This document shows, in pieces, positions 43,720 to 52,657 of a stretch of 64,000 nucleotides of DNA. The position numbers and the translations under genes were made by a program. Source of the DNA: Amycolatopsis endophytica (GTDB lineage Bacteria; Actinomycetota; Actinomycetes; Mycobacteriales; Pseudonocardiaceae); contig NZ_JACCFK010000001.1 of NCBI RefSeq assembly GCF_013410405.1, forward strand, positions 4,092,001-4,156,000, in the 5' to 3' direction. Every line of letters begins with the position of its first letter. The first letter of the stretch is position 1. A model generated the notes under the pieces. That model worked only from the letters and a program-made list of their open reading frames with translations. It was not told where the DNA came from and searched no databases.

Positions 43720-44966
43720 CCGGCGGCGCGTCCCGCCTCGGCGCCGGACGTTATCTCCCGTCCGGCAGCCGTCCGGGGAACACCACGACCACGGTGCACG
43801 AGCTGACCACCGCCGACGGAGCGACCGTGCGAGGTGTCCTCACGACGCTGCCGGGCGCCACGACGGTTGTCTGCCTCATGCACCCGCGTCAGGACGTCAC
43901 CCACCACCCGATCGTGCCCCTGCTGCTCCAGGCGGGTGCGGCGGTGTGGACGCAGCACACCCGGTCGGTCAACAACGACCTCAACCTGGTGCACGAGCAG
44001 GCGTTGCTCGACGTCGCCGCGGGCCTGGTGTTCCTGCGGGAACGGGGTTTCGCCTCCATCGTCACCCTCGGGCACTCCGGCGGCGGCACGCTCTACGCCT
44101 TCTACCTGGAGCAGGCCGGCCTGCCCGCCTCCCGCCGCATCACCGCCACCCCGGGAGGCAGACCGGTCCCGCTGGCCGATGCGGAGATGCCCCTCGCGGA
44201 CGGCGCCGTCTTCCTCGCCCCGCACCCCGGGCAGGGAAAGCTGCTGCTCGCGTGCATCGATCCGTCGGTGGCCGACGAACGGAACCCGATGTCCGTGGTG
44301 CCCGACCTCGACCCGTTCGACCCCGCGAACGGTTTCGCGGAGCCGCCCGCGAGCTCGTCCTACACACCCGAGTTCCTGGCGCGTTACCGTGCGGCGCAAC
44401 GTGATCGGGTCGCCCGGATCGACGCCGCCGCGCGCGAGCATCTGGCGCGCGCCGCGGAGGCGCGTGCGGCCTTCAAGGCCGGTGGCGACCCGGTCCACCG
44501 GCGCCGCTCGCTCGCGCCGCGGATCATCACGGTGTTCCGGACCGATGCCGATCCGCGGAACGTCGACTTGTCCCTCGATCCCAGCGAACGCCCGTACGGG
44601 TCGTTGTTCGGCGCCCGGCCCGACCTCATCAACTACGGCCAAGTCGGCTTCGGGCGGCTCACCACGCCGGAAGCGTGGCTGTCCACGTGGTCCGGGCTCA
44701 GCTCCAACGCCGACTTCGTGCGCTGCGCCCACGGGGTCACCGTGCCGTCCCTGTTCGTCGAGCTGACCGGTGACCAGGCCGCCTTCCCCGGCGATACCGG
44801 CCGCATGGCAGGCGCGCTCGCGGCGGACGACCTCAGCACGGCCACGGTCCGCGGCCTGCACTTCGGTGGCCCCATCGCCGCGGGCGAGCCGACCGGGAAC
44901 GAGCTGGCCGCCGCGGAAATCGTCCGCTGGCTGGACAAACGCTACGAACTCGCCGCGCGGCCCTGA
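43716..44966 (+). CDS. alpha/beta-hydrolase-fold protein
   Basis: A 416-residue hydrolase-like protein. The nucleophile elbow is TLGHSGGGTLYAFYLEQ (GHSGG). Oxyanion and strand segments are TVVCLMHPRQDVTHHPIVPLLLQAGAAVWTQHTRSVNNDL. A C-terminal Asp is likely in ELTGDQAAFPGD, with a His in VRGLHFGG. A long insert (SSSYTPEFLARYRAAQRDRV to RRRSLAPRI) forms a helical lid. In the VOC operon it could cleave a C-C bond, ester or amide. Substrate unknown. Confidence 0.8.
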   Translation: MTGGASRLGAGRYLPSGSRPGNTTTTVHELTTADGATVRGVLTTLPGATTVVCLMHPRQDVTHHPIVPLLLQAGAAVWTQHTRSVNNDLNLVHEQALLDVAAGLVFLRERGFASIVTLGHSGGGTLYAFYLEQAGLPASRRITATPGGRPVPLADAEMPLADGAVFLAPHPGQGKLLLACIDPSVADERNPMSVVPDLDPFDPANGFAEPPASSSYTPEFLARYRAAQRDRVARIDAAAREHLARAAEARAAFKAGGDPVHRRRSLAPRIITVFRTDADPRNVDLSLDPSERPYGSLFGARPDLINYGQVGFGRLTTPEAWLSTWSGLSSNADFVRCAHGVTVPSLFVELTGDQAAFPGDTGRMAGALAADDLSTATVRGLHFGGPIAAGEPTGNELAAAEIVRWLDKRYELAARP

Positions 44967-44987
44967 CCGTGACCCGGCGAGTGGTCC

Positions 44988-45003
44988 TACGACAGCTGTC
45001 GTA
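44988..45003. promoter_or_regulatory. 16-bp perfect palindrome, likely operator
   Basis: TACGACAGCTGTCGTA, a perfect 16-mer in the 185-bp gap before the amidohydrolase and 22 bp after the hydrolase stop. Candidate binders are the local PucR or TetR proteins. It is too short and loop-free to act as a terminator. Confidence 0.55.
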
Positions 45004-45151
45004 TCCGAGGTGGCAGGATTCGACCGCTGTCCCTAGGCCGGGGCCGCTGTGGCGGCGACACTGATGCCTCGACGGCGGGGACCGGCACGAGGGAGTGCCG
45101 GCGCCGGGCGGCGGCGGCCGGGTGCTGCCGAGGCGACCACGGGAGGACCAC

Positions 45152-46597
45152 ATGCCCCAGCTGCTGACCGGCGCGACCATCATCGACGGCGTTGCCGACC
45201 AGGGCGTCGATGGCCGGGCCATCCTCATCGACGAGGGCCGGATCGCGGCGATCGGCCGGGAAGCGGACCTTCGCGTCCCCGCGGACGTCGAGACCGTCGA
45301 CTTCGGTGGGAAGTACCTCATCCCCGGGCTGATGAACGCGAACGTGCATCTGCTGATGAGCGTCTTCCTCGAAACCCTCGTCCGCTACGAGGACCGCTAC
45401 GAGGATCTGATCACCGAAGCCGCGCAGATCGCGCTGAAAAGCGGGATGACGACGGTGTTCGACACGTGGGGTCCGCGTCGTGCGCTGACGTCCGTCCGCG
45501 ACCGGATCGACCGGGGCGAGATCGTGGCCAGCCGCATCCGCTGTGCCGGCAACATCGTCGGGTTCGACGGGCCGTTCTCCGGTGATTTCGACGGGCGGAT
45601 CAGCGGGGTCGGCAGCTCCTACTTCGTCGACCGGATCAACGCGATGTGGGTGGAGAACACCGGGCGGCACCTGATGTGGCTGACGCCCGAGGCGGTCGGC
45701 GAGGAGGTCCGGGACTACATCGGGCGCGGCATCGACTTCGTCAAGTTCGCGTCGAATGAGCACGGCGCGACCGCGGCCGGTGCCTTCCTCCAGTTCTCGG
45801 GCCGCACGCAGCGGGTCATCGCCGACGAAGCCCACCGTGCCGGGCTGACCGCGCAGTCGCACGTTTCGTCGGTCGAAGGGCTCCGGCTCTCGCTGGAAGC
45901 GGGCTGTGACCTCATCCAGCACTGCAACGTCACGGGGCCGACCGAAATCCCGCGGGAGACGCTTGACCTGTTCGGGGAGCGGGGCTGTGGTGCCGTCCTG
46001 TTCCCGTTGACCGACAACGGGCTCTCGGTGCTGAAGGAGTCCGTTTCGGACTTCGAATGGACGATGTGGAAGGCCGCCGACACCAACTGCCGCAACCTCG
46101 TCGGCTCCGGTGCCACGATCCTCATGGCCAACGACGGGGGGATCATCGCCCCGGAGGTCATGCGCGAGCCGATGATCAAGAACACCTGGAACGGCCTGCC
46201 CGAAGGCGAAGCTCTCGGACGGCTCGCGACAGGTCACTTCGTCTGGCTGCGGGCGATGGAGGAGAAGGGCATGTCGCCGATGGAGCTGCTGCGTGCCGCG
46301 ACCCGCAACGTGGCCGAGGCATACCGGGTCGACGACGACCTCGGCACGATCGAGACGGGCAAGATCGCCGACCTGGTGGTGCTCGACGCGGATCCATTGC
46401 AGGGCGCCAAAAACTACGAGAGCATCCACGCGGTCATCAAGGGCGGCGCACGGGTGGACCTCGGCGCGCTTCCCGAGCGGCCGCTGCTGACCGCGGACCT
46501 TCCCGGCCCGGCCGAGGAGGAGAGCCGGTACCACCGGTTCCTCCACCACGGTGCTCGCCTGCCGGGATGCCCGTCCTGTCTGCCCGGACCGCGGTGA
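45152..46597 (+). CDS. amidohydrolase-superfamily protein (imidazolonepropionase-like)
   Basis: A 481-residue TIM-barrel hydrolase. It shows the N-terminal beta domain (LLTGATIIDG, YLIPGLMN), a lysine in VKFASNEHG, histidines in AQSHVSS and IQHCNV, and the metal Asp in MANDGGI. The usual metal motif HxH after PGLMN is Asn64-Val-His66 here, so the first metal ligand is altered. It may bind one metal. ATG 45152 has GGGAGG upstream. It lies just before the PucR gene. Confidence 0.85.
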   Translation: MPQLLTGATIIDGVADQGVDGRAILIDEGRIAAIGREADLRVPADVETVDFGGKYLIPGLMNANVHLLMSVFLETLVRYEDRYEDLITEAAQIALKSGMTTVFDTWGPRRALTSVRDRIDRGEIVASRIRCAGNIVGFDGPFSGDFDGRISGVGSSYFVDRINAMWVENTGRHLMWLTPEAVGEEVRDYIGRGIDFVKFASNEHGATAAGAFLQFSGRTQRVIADEAHRAGLTAQSHVSSVEGLRLSLEAGCDLIQHCNVTGPTEIPRETLDLFGERGCGAVLFPLTDNGLSVLKESVSDFEWTMWKAADTNCRNLVGSGATILMANDGGIIAPEVMREPMIKNTWNGLPEGEALGRLATGHFVWLRAMEEKGMSPMELLRAATRNVAEAYRVDDDLGTIETGKIADLVVLDADPLQGAKNYESIHAVIKGGARVDLGALPERPLLTADLPGPAEEESRYHRFLHHGARLPGCPSCLPGPR

Positions 46598-46622
46598 CGA
46601 CAGCCGGGATACATTCACCGGC

Positions 46623-47828
46623 GTGAGCGAAGACCTCCAGCGGGTGGTGGACACGCTGGCCCGGCAGCTGGGCCGGGCGGTCGCGGTCGACGACGTCCAT
46701 TTCCGGCTGCTCGCCTACAGCGCGCAGGCCGGCCTGATCGACGACATGCGGGCGCGGGTGGTGCTGACCCGGGAGGCTCCGCCGGAAGCGGTCGCCTGGT
46801 TGCGGCGGTTCCGGCTTTCCCGCGCTGACGGGCCGGTCCGCCTTCCCGCCGCCGCGGAACTCGACCTGCTGCCGCGGGTCGCCATCCCGATCCGGTTCCA
46901 GGGCGTCCAGTTCGGCTACCTGTGGCTCATCGACGCCGACGAGCCGGTGGACGATGCCGGGCTCGCTCTCGCCCGCACCGCGGCGGGCGAAGCCGCGGAG
47001 GTGCTGTTCCGTGAGCGGGCGCTGGGCGAGCTGCACGACGCGCGTGTCGGCGAGTACCTGCGGGACCTGATGTCCGAGGACGAGGTGGCCCGCGCACTCG
47101 CCGCCGACGGGCTCGTCGAATCGGATCTGTTCGCGGCGCGCGGGGATGTCGTCGCCGTCGTCGTCGCGCCGTTGCCGGTGGCCGGTCAGCAGGTCGACGA
47201 GGGTGACCGGCTGGCGCTCGGAGCGGCGCTGCGCGCGGCGGCCGGCGCGATGCCGTTCCGCGAGAGTATGGTGCTGGTCCGCCCTGACCACGGGCTGCTC
47301 GTCGTGACGCGGCGCGCGATGGAGCGCGTTCCCCGGCTCGCGGACGAGCTGTGCTCGTCGGCGGTGCGGCGGCTCGGGCGTGCCGACCGCTGGCGGGCCG
47401 TGGTCGCCGGGGTGGGCCGTGCGACGGCGCGGCTGGCCGACGCCGCGACCTCCTACCGGCAGGCTCTCGACGCGATCCGGGTCGCCGACGTGATCCCGGT
47501 GTTCCGGCCCGTCGCCCGTCACGACGCGCTCGGGATCTACGCCTTGCTGGCCGCCCAGCCGCGCGACCAGCTCCGGAGCATCGGGGTCGCGCAGGCGATC
47601 ACCGCGCTCCTCGACACCGATCCCGCGCTCCTCGTCACCGCGGAGACCTTCCTCGACCGCGCGGGTGACTCCCGTGCGGCGGCCGAGCAGCTCGGTGTGC
47701 ACCGGGCGACGATCTACCACCGGCTCCGCCGCGTCGGGGAACTGACCGGCTTCGACCTGAGCGACGGGGAACGCCGTCTGGTCCTGCATCTGGGCATCAA
47801 GGCGGCGCGGCTCCTCGGCGACATCTGA
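46623..47828 (+). CDS. PucR-family transcriptional regulator
   Basis: A 401-residue regulator. An N-terminal GAF-like sensor (DDVHFRLLAYSAQAGLIDDMR, AIPIRFQGVQFGYLWLID) leads to a C-terminal PucR helix-turn-helix: LLVTAETFLDRAGDSRAAAEQLGVHRATIYHRLRRVGELTGFDLSDGERRLVLHLGIKAARLL. Such proteins activate purine, amino-acid or allantoin catabolism. It sits between the amidohydrolase and the dipeptidase/oxidase genes, its likely targets. Confidence 0.93.
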   Translation: MSEDLQRVVDTLARQLGRAVAVDDVHFRLLAYSAQAGLIDDMRARVVLTREAPPEAVAWLRRFRLSRADGPVRLPAAAELDLLPRVAIPIRFQGVQFGYLWLIDADEPVDDAGLALARTAAGEAAEVLFRERALGELHDARVGEYLRDLMSEDEVARALAADGLVESDLFAARGDVVAVVVAPLPVAGQQVDEGDRLALGAALRAAAGAMPFRESMVLVRPDHGLLVVTRRAMERVPRLADELCSSAVRRLGRADRWRAVVAGVGRATARLADAATSYRQALDAIRVADVIPVFRPVARHDALGIYALLAAQPRDQLRSIGVAQAITALLDTDPALLVTAETFLDRAGDSRAAAEQLGVHRATIYHRLRRVGELTGFDLSDGERRLVLHLGIKAARLLGDI

Positions 47829-47838
47829 CGCGACAGGT

Positions 47839-47865
47839 GTCGAACCGAACCCGCCGTGGTTCGAC
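47839..47865. repeat. inverted repeat between pucR and the dipeptidase gene
   Basis: GTCGAACC-N11-GGTTCGAC (47839-47846 with 47858-47865), 10 bp after the pucR stop and about 70 bp before the dipeptidase start. It may be a weak terminator or an operator. Confidence 0.45.
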
Positions 47866-47935
47866 GTTGTGCGCACCCGCGCGGGCGTGAGGGCCATTAC
47901 GCTGGCGAGATCCCAGAGGATCCGCAACCCCCAGG

Positions 47936-48979
47936 ATGGTCATGTCTCTGCACCAGGACGCCGTGGTGGTGGACTGCCACAACGACCTCATCCTGCTGGT
48001 CGACCACTTCGACCAGCGCGATCGGCCCGGTCACTTCAAGGACTTCTGGCTGCCCGAACTGCGGGCCGGGGGAGTCGACGTCCAGATCCTGCCCATCTGC
48101 CTCGAACCGGCCTTCCAGTCCGAGGGCGGTCTGCGCCGCACGCTGTTGCTGGTGGAGCGCATCCACCGCCTCGCCGCCGAGCACAGCGAAGACGTGGCGG
48201 TGTGCCTGACCGGCGGCGAGATCGACGCGGCGGTCGCCGCGGGCAAGATCGCCCTCGTCATCGCGCTCGAAGGCGCGCACGGGATCGGGCAGGACGTCGC
48301 GCTCGTCCGCACCCTGCACCGGGTGGGCGTCCGGGTCGTGTCCATGGCCCACTTCGGCCGCACGTTCCTCGCCGACGGCAGTGGCCTCGACACGACTTCA
48401 CGGAGCCGCCTCACGCCGCAAGGCATCGAGGCACTGCGTGAGATGGAAGAGCTCGGCATCGTCTTCGACATCAGCCACCTCGGCCTCGGTGGTGTCGACC
48501 ACGTGCTCGAACTCGCCACGCGGCCGTTCCTGGCGACCCATTCGGCCTGCCTCGGCATCACCGACGTCCACCGCAACCTGCACGACGACCACATCAGGCA
48601 GATCGCCCGGCTCGGCGGTGTCATCGGGGTGGCCGCGGCGATCCCGTTCTTCATCGACGCCCGGCATCCGACGGCCGACCGGGTCGTCGACCACATCGAG
48701 CGGATCGCCGAGGTGGCAGGCATCGACCACGTCGGTCTCGGCCCCGACTTCATCGACGACTACTACCAGCAGGTCTTCGGCGGCTGGATCATCCCGCCCG
48801 ATCTGGTGACCACCGCCGGGCACGCCGAGGTCGCCCGCCCCTCGGACCTGCCGAGGATCACCGAGGCGCTGGTGCGGCGCGGGTTCGCCGAATCCGACAT
48901 CCGCAAGGTCCTGGGCGAGAACGTGCTGCGCGTGCTCCGGGACGTCATGACGGCACCGGCCGGAGGGTCCCGTGGCTGA
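47936..48979 (+). CDS. M19-family (renal/membrane-type) dipeptidase
   Basis: A 347-residue zinc hydrolase. The metal motif is VVDCHNDLILLVDHF (HxD). Later ligands are Glu in VIALEGAHGIG and His in THSACLGI, with VGLGPDFIDDYY near the C-terminus. M19 enzymes cleave dipeptides, including those with a C-terminal D-residue. No signal peptide, so it is cytoplasmic. The downstream DadA-like oxidase start overlaps its end by 8 bp. Confidence 0.92.
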   Translation: MVMSLHQDAVVVDCHNDLILLVDHFDQRDRPGHFKDFWLPELRAGGVDVQILPICLEPAFQSEGGLRRTLLLVERIHRLAAEHSEDVAVCLTGGEIDAAVAAGKIALVIALEGAHGIGQDVALVRTLHRVGVRVVSMAHFGRTFLADGSGLDTTSRSRLTPQGIEALREMEELGIVFDISHLGLGGVDHVLELATRPFLATHSACLGITDVHRNLHDDHIRQIARLGGVIGVAAAIPFFIDARHPTADRVVDHIERIAEVAGIDHVGLGPDFIDDYYQQVFGGWIIPPDLVTTAGHAEVARPSDLPRITEALVRRGFAESDIRKVLGENVLRVLRDVMTAPAGGSRG

Positions 48980-50249
48980 CGGTGAGCGGGTCGTCATCGT
49001 GGGCGGCGGGGCCATCGGCCTCGCGGCGGGCTACTTCCTGCAGCGCGCGGGTGCCGAGGTCGTCGTCCTGGAACGCGGCCACGTCGGCGACGGCGCCTCG
49101 CGGGGCAACGCCGGGTGGGTCACGCCCATGCTGTCCGCGCCCATCCCGGCGCCGTGGGTCCGGCGGTACGCGCTGCGAAACATCGCCAAGCCGAGTTCGC
49201 CGCTGTTCATCCCGCCCCGGCTCGATCCGGCACTGGCGCTGTGGCTGTGGCGTTTCTGGCGGTACTGCAACCGGCGCGACCACGCGGCGGGCCTCGCGGC
49301 GATGGCGGAACTCAACCGCAGGACGATGCCGCTGTTCGACGAACTCCGCGCGGACGGTGTGGAGTTCGACATGTGGAAGAAGGGCCTGCTGTTCGCGTTC
49401 CTGACCGAACAGGGCGCGGCGCACGAACTCGCGTCGCTGCGGGAACTGGCGAGGTTCGGCTACGAGGTTCCGCACGTCCCGCTCGATTCGTCCGCGATGC
49501 GACGGCTCGAGCCGGCTCTGTCCCCGCGGGTGTCGGCGGGTTTCCTGCTCGCCGGCGAACGGCACGTGGACCCGCGGACGCTCACCCGCGGGCTGGCCGA
49601 CCGGCTGCTCGACCGTGGTGCGGTCATCCGCGAGCGACTGGAGGTCACGGGTTTCGAGACGAGGGGCGACCGGGTGACCGCCGCGATCTCCCACGGGGAG
49701 CGCATCGAAGCCGACCGCGTCCTGCTCGCCGCGGGGGCCTGGACGAAGCCGCTGGCCCGCAAGCTCGGCGTGGACGTGCCGGTCCAGGGCGGCAAGGGGT
49801 ACAGCTTCACGGTGCGGACGGAGAACCCGCCCGCCCACCCCCTGTATTTCGGCGACACGAAGGTCGGGGTCAGCTCCTACGCCGACGGCCGTACCCGCAT
49901 CGCCGGGACCATGGAACTCGGCGGTCTCGACGAAAAGATCCGCCAGGGCCGGGTCGGGGCCATCGCCGAACAGGCCCGGACCTACCTGGGCGACTGGGCA
50001 GGCGGGCCGATCGAGGACGTCTGGGGCGGGATGCGCCCGCTCACCTACGACGGTCTGCCCGTCATCGGCCGGTCGAGCCGCTACGCCAACGTCTACGTGT
50101 CCACCGGGCACGCCATGCTCGGCATCACCCTCGCGCCGGCCACGGGTGAAACGCTAGCCGAGCTGATCACCACGGGCAGCTCTCCCGGTGTCCTGCGCCC
50201 GTTCACCCCCGAGCGGTTCCGGAAGGGACGCAAGCACGATGAGCACTGA
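48972..50249 (+). CDS. FAD-dependent D-amino-acid dehydrogenase-like oxidoreductase
   Basis: A 425-residue DAO-family flavoprotein resembling DadA: VVIVGGGAIGLAAGYFLQRAGAEVVVLERGHVGDGASRGNAGWVTP (FAD loop and flavin-site region), RIAGTMELGG, WGGMRPLTYDGLPVIG and STGHAMLGITLAPATG. It would oxidise an amine or D-amino acid to the imine or oxo acid. It overlaps the dipeptidase before it and the RidA gene after it. Confidence 0.9.
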   Translation: MADGERVVIVGGGAIGLAAGYFLQRAGAEVVVLERGHVGDGASRGNAGWVTPMLSAPIPAPWVRRYALRNIAKPSSPLFIPPRLDPALALWLWRFWRYCNRRDHAAGLAAMAELNRRTMPLFDELRADGVEFDMWKKGLLFAFLTEQGAAHELASLRELARFGYEVPHVPLDSSAMRRLEPALSPRVSAGFLLAGERHVDPRTLTRGLADRLLDRGAVIRERLEVTGFETRGDRVTAAISHGERIEADRVLLAAGAWTKPLARKLGVDVPVQGGKGYSFTVRTENPPAHPLYFGDTKVGVSSYADGRTRIAGTMELGGLDEKIRQGRVGAIAEQARTYLGDWAGGPIEDVWGGMRPLTYDGLPVIGRSSRYANVYVSTGHAMLGITLAPATGETLAELITTGSSPGVLRPFTPERFRKGRKHDEH

Positions 50250-50637
50250 ACTGATCCGCCTCGGCAACGCGCTGGACCACGGGAACCTGCCCCTGTCGGC
50301 GGCGGTCCGCATGGGCGGGACGGTGCACACCGCCGGTATCCTGCCGATCGACCCGTCCACCGGCGAGGTGGTCGGCGAGACGATCGAGGAGCAGGCGCGG
50401 ATCGCACTGTCCAACCTGGACACCATCCTGCGCGGCGCGGGCTCGTCACTGGACCGGGTCGGGATCGTGCGCGTCTACCTGGCCGACATCGTGGCCGATC
50501 TCGACGGGTTCAACAGCGTCTACGCGGAGTTCTTCGCCCGGCACCACCCGGCGCGCTACGCCCTCGGTGTCGCACTCGCCTTTCCCAGCCTGAAAGTCGA
50601 GCTGCAGGCCGTCGCCTCCAGCGATTCACAGCAGTAG
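50239..50637 (+). CDS. RidA/YjgF-family enamine/imine deaminase
   Basis: A 132-residue RidA-family protein: VHTAGILPIDPSTGEVVGETIEEQARIALSNLDTILRGAGSSLDRVGIVRVYLADI. The C-terminal segment is HHPARYALGVALAFPSLKVELQAVAS. The usual catalytic Arg aligns near RYALGV. RidA proteins hydrolyse reactive enamines and imines made by amino-acid oxidases. Its overlap with the DadA-like gene fits that directly. Confidence 0.93.
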   Translation: MSTELIRLGNALDHGNLPLSAAVRMGGTVHTAGILPIDPSTGEVVGETIEEQARIALSNLDTILRGAGSSLDRVGIVRVYLADIVADLDGFNSVYAEFFARHHPARYALGVALAFPSLKVELQAVASSDSQQ

Positions 50638-50648
50638 GAGGAACACCC

Positions 50649-52082
50649 GTGGCAGTTCTGGATTCCCTGCGCGACCGGATCGCCGGCATCCTCGGCGCCC
50701 AGTCGCCCGCGACGGGTGTCGCCGGGGCGGTGATCGGCGTCGCGGTGGGCGGCGACCGGTTCGCCCTGGCGCACGGCTGCGCGAACCTCAACACGGGCCA
50801 GGAGTTCTCGACGGACACCGGGTGGCTGCTCGGCTCGGTCACGAAGGTGCTGACCACGACGGCCCTGCTGCGGCTGGTCGACGTCGGCGTGGTCGACCTG
50901 GACGCGCCCGCGCGCCGCTACGTCCCCGAGTTCACCCTCGCCGACGCGGACGCGGCCGAGGCCATCACCGTGCGGATGCTTCTCAACCACACCAACGGTA
51001 TCGACGCCGACGACCTGATGCCCGCCTCGGTGCGCGGACGGGACGCGACCCGCTCGTACGTTTCGGAGCTGGCCGGCTTCGGCTGCGTCTTCGAGCCCGG
51101 TGCCGGTGTGCACTACTCCAATCCCGGGTTCGTCCTCGCGGCGCGGATCATCGAGAACCACACCGGACTGCCGTACGAGCGGGCGATCCAGAGCGAACTG
51201 TTCGACCCGTGCGGCATGACCGACGCGACCGCGGTGCAGACCCAGGCTTTCCTGCGTCCCACCGCGATCGGCGCGTTCTCCTCCGGCGAGCCGGGGAAAC
51301 TGCGGGCGACCTCGCTGTTCAGCCTGCCCGAGTCGGCCGCCGGTGCCGGTGCGACACCGATCGTGACCGTCGACGACATGATCGCGTTCGGCCGCATGCA
51401 CCTGGCCGGTGGCTTGGCCCCCGACGGTACGCGGGTGCTGTCGGAGCGGCTGGTCACGCGGATGCGGACCCCGAGCGCCGACCTCGGACTGCCGCAGGCG
51501 CCGCCGATGGGGCTCGGCTGGTGGCTGGTCCCCATCGCCGGAACGACCGCGGCCTGGCACGGCGGCGGGTCCCCGGGTGGCACGTCGAGTTTCTGCATCG
51601 TCCCGGAGCACGACGCCGTCGTCGTCACCTTCGTCAGCGGCCCCGCCACGGCACTCAACGACACGCTGCACACCACGGTGATCGAGCACCTCACCGGCAG
51701 GCGGGCCGCACTCCCGTTCACCCCGGCCCCGGCGTCGGCCGACCCGGATGTGGCCGGTGAGTACGCCGCCTTCCACCGGTCCGTGACCACCAGCGTCCAG
51801 GACGGGGATCTGCTCGTGCGGACGACCACCCCGCCCTACACCGCCGACGACGACCTGGACCGCATCCTGGCCGCGTACGGAACGCCCAGTTCGTCGACGG
51901 ACATCTACACCTCCGTGGCGCCCGGTCTGTTCCTGCGCCAAGGCGCCGACCTGCGGGACACCACCGGGTTCTACGGCCGGACCAGCCTCCTCGCCGACCT
52001 CCCGGCGGCGCCCGGACGATCCCGTGGCCTCCACACCGGGCTCCGCTTCACCCCCAGGACCGACCGGAGCACCGGCACCTGA
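50649..52082 (+). CDS. serine hydrolase, beta-lactamase/D-aminopeptidase fold
   Basis: A 477-residue penicillin-binding-fold hydrolase. The three motifs are SVTK (in WLLGSVTKVLTTTALLRL), YSN (in VHYSNPGFVLAARI) and HGGG (in TAAWHGGGSPGG). A C-terminal ~120-residue lipocalin-like domain follows, as in D-aminopeptidase and EstB-type esterases. No signal peptide, so it is probably not a secreted beta-lactamase. Its place after the dipeptidase, oxidase and RidA genes suggests D-peptide or amide hydrolysis. Confidence 0.9.
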   Translation: MAVLDSLRDRIAGILGAQSPATGVAGAVIGVAVGGDRFALAHGCANLNTGQEFSTDTGWLLGSVTKVLTTTALLRLVDVGVVDLDAPARRYVPEFTLADADAAEAITVRMLLNHTNGIDADDLMPASVRGRDATRSYVSELAGFGCVFEPGAGVHYSNPGFVLAARIIENHTGLPYERAIQSELFDPCGMTDATAVQTQAFLRPTAIGAFSSGEPGKLRATSLFSLPESAAGAGATPIVTVDDMIAFGRMHLAGGLAPDGTRVLSERLVTRMRTPSADLGLPQAPPMGLGWWLVPIAGTTAAWHGGGSPGGTSSFCIVPEHDAVVVTFVSGPATALNDTLHTTVIEHLTGRRAALPFTPAPASADPDVAGEYAAFHRSVTTSVQDGDLLVRTTTPPYTADDDLDRILAAYGTPSSSTDIYTSVAPGLFLRQGADLRDTTGFYGRTSLLADLPAAPGRSRGLHTGLRFTPRTDRSTGT

Positions 52083-52097
52083 CCCGCCGGGCGAGCG

Positions 52098-52134
52098 GCG
52101 GTGTGACCGGCCCACCCGGGACCGGTCACACCGC
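52098..52134. terminator. bidirectional terminator between convergent genes
   Basis: Perfect 13-bp stem (52098-52110 with 52122-52134) with an 11-nt loop, in the 57-bp gap between the serine hydrolase and the secreted protein. Confidence 0.88.
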
Positions 52135-52139
52135 GCGCG

Positions 52140-52421
52140 TCAGCCCACCATCCGGAGTTCGAGCAGCCAGCTGGGGCTGTCCCAGGTGCAGCGGTAGTCG
52201 ACGACCGCGCCGACCCCGATCATGTCGCGGCCGGCCTGCCGGCAGCTCTCGTAGCTCGAGTAGACCTTCCACGCGATCCACACGTCCTGGGCGGTCGCCG
52301 TGCCGGTGTCCGACGGCGGTGGGGTGGCGCCGGCCACGGCCGCGGTCGCGGTCCAGCCGGTGACGGTGACCGCGACCGCCAGTGCCGAGGTCGCGAAGAG
52401 TCTTGCCAGTTTTCGTTGCAC
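52140..52421 (-). CDS. small secreted protein, unknown function
   Basis: A 93-residue protein with a clear Sec signal: basic QRKLAR, a hydrophobic core LFATSALAVAVTVTGWTATAAV and likely cleavage near AVAGA. The mature part is ~60 residues with two cysteines (ESCRQAG and YRCTWDS), probably one disulfide. GTG 52421 has GGAGG upstream. It is similar in style to short actinobacterial secreted proteins of unknown role. Confidence 0.75.
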   Translation of the reverse strand: MQRKLARLFATSALAVAVTVTGWTATAAVAGATPPPSDTGTATAQDVWIAWKVYSSYESCRQAGRDMIGVGAVVDYRCTWDSPSWLLELRMVG

Positions 52422-52589
52422 GAGGAACCTCCGAGGGTGGTCGTGAAACTGCGGCGAACTCCGGTGCGGAGCAGCCACCAGCATCGTCGGACGACCGCCT
52501 GACAGAGCACTGGCGGATACCGGCGCGGTCGTGCCGGGTGGATGTCTCCGCTACTGATCGACTACGGGTTCCACGATCGTGCACGAAAC

Positions 52590-52629
52590 TTGACAGACGT
52601 CGGCATCGAGTTAATCTGACAACTGTCAG
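52590..52629 (+). promoter_or_regulatory. promoter and paired operators of the LDI-like gene
   Basis: TTGACA (52590-52595), a 16-bp spacer, then TAATCT (52612-52617). The -35 box starts a degenerate palindrome TTGACAGACGTCGG. The -10 box runs into the perfect palindrome CTGACAACTGTCAG (52616-52629). Site starts are 26 bp apart, matching the layout at 60256-60295. Confidence 0.8.
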
Positions 52630-52657
52630 GGAAGGTGGAACTTCGGGAGGAGGCACC

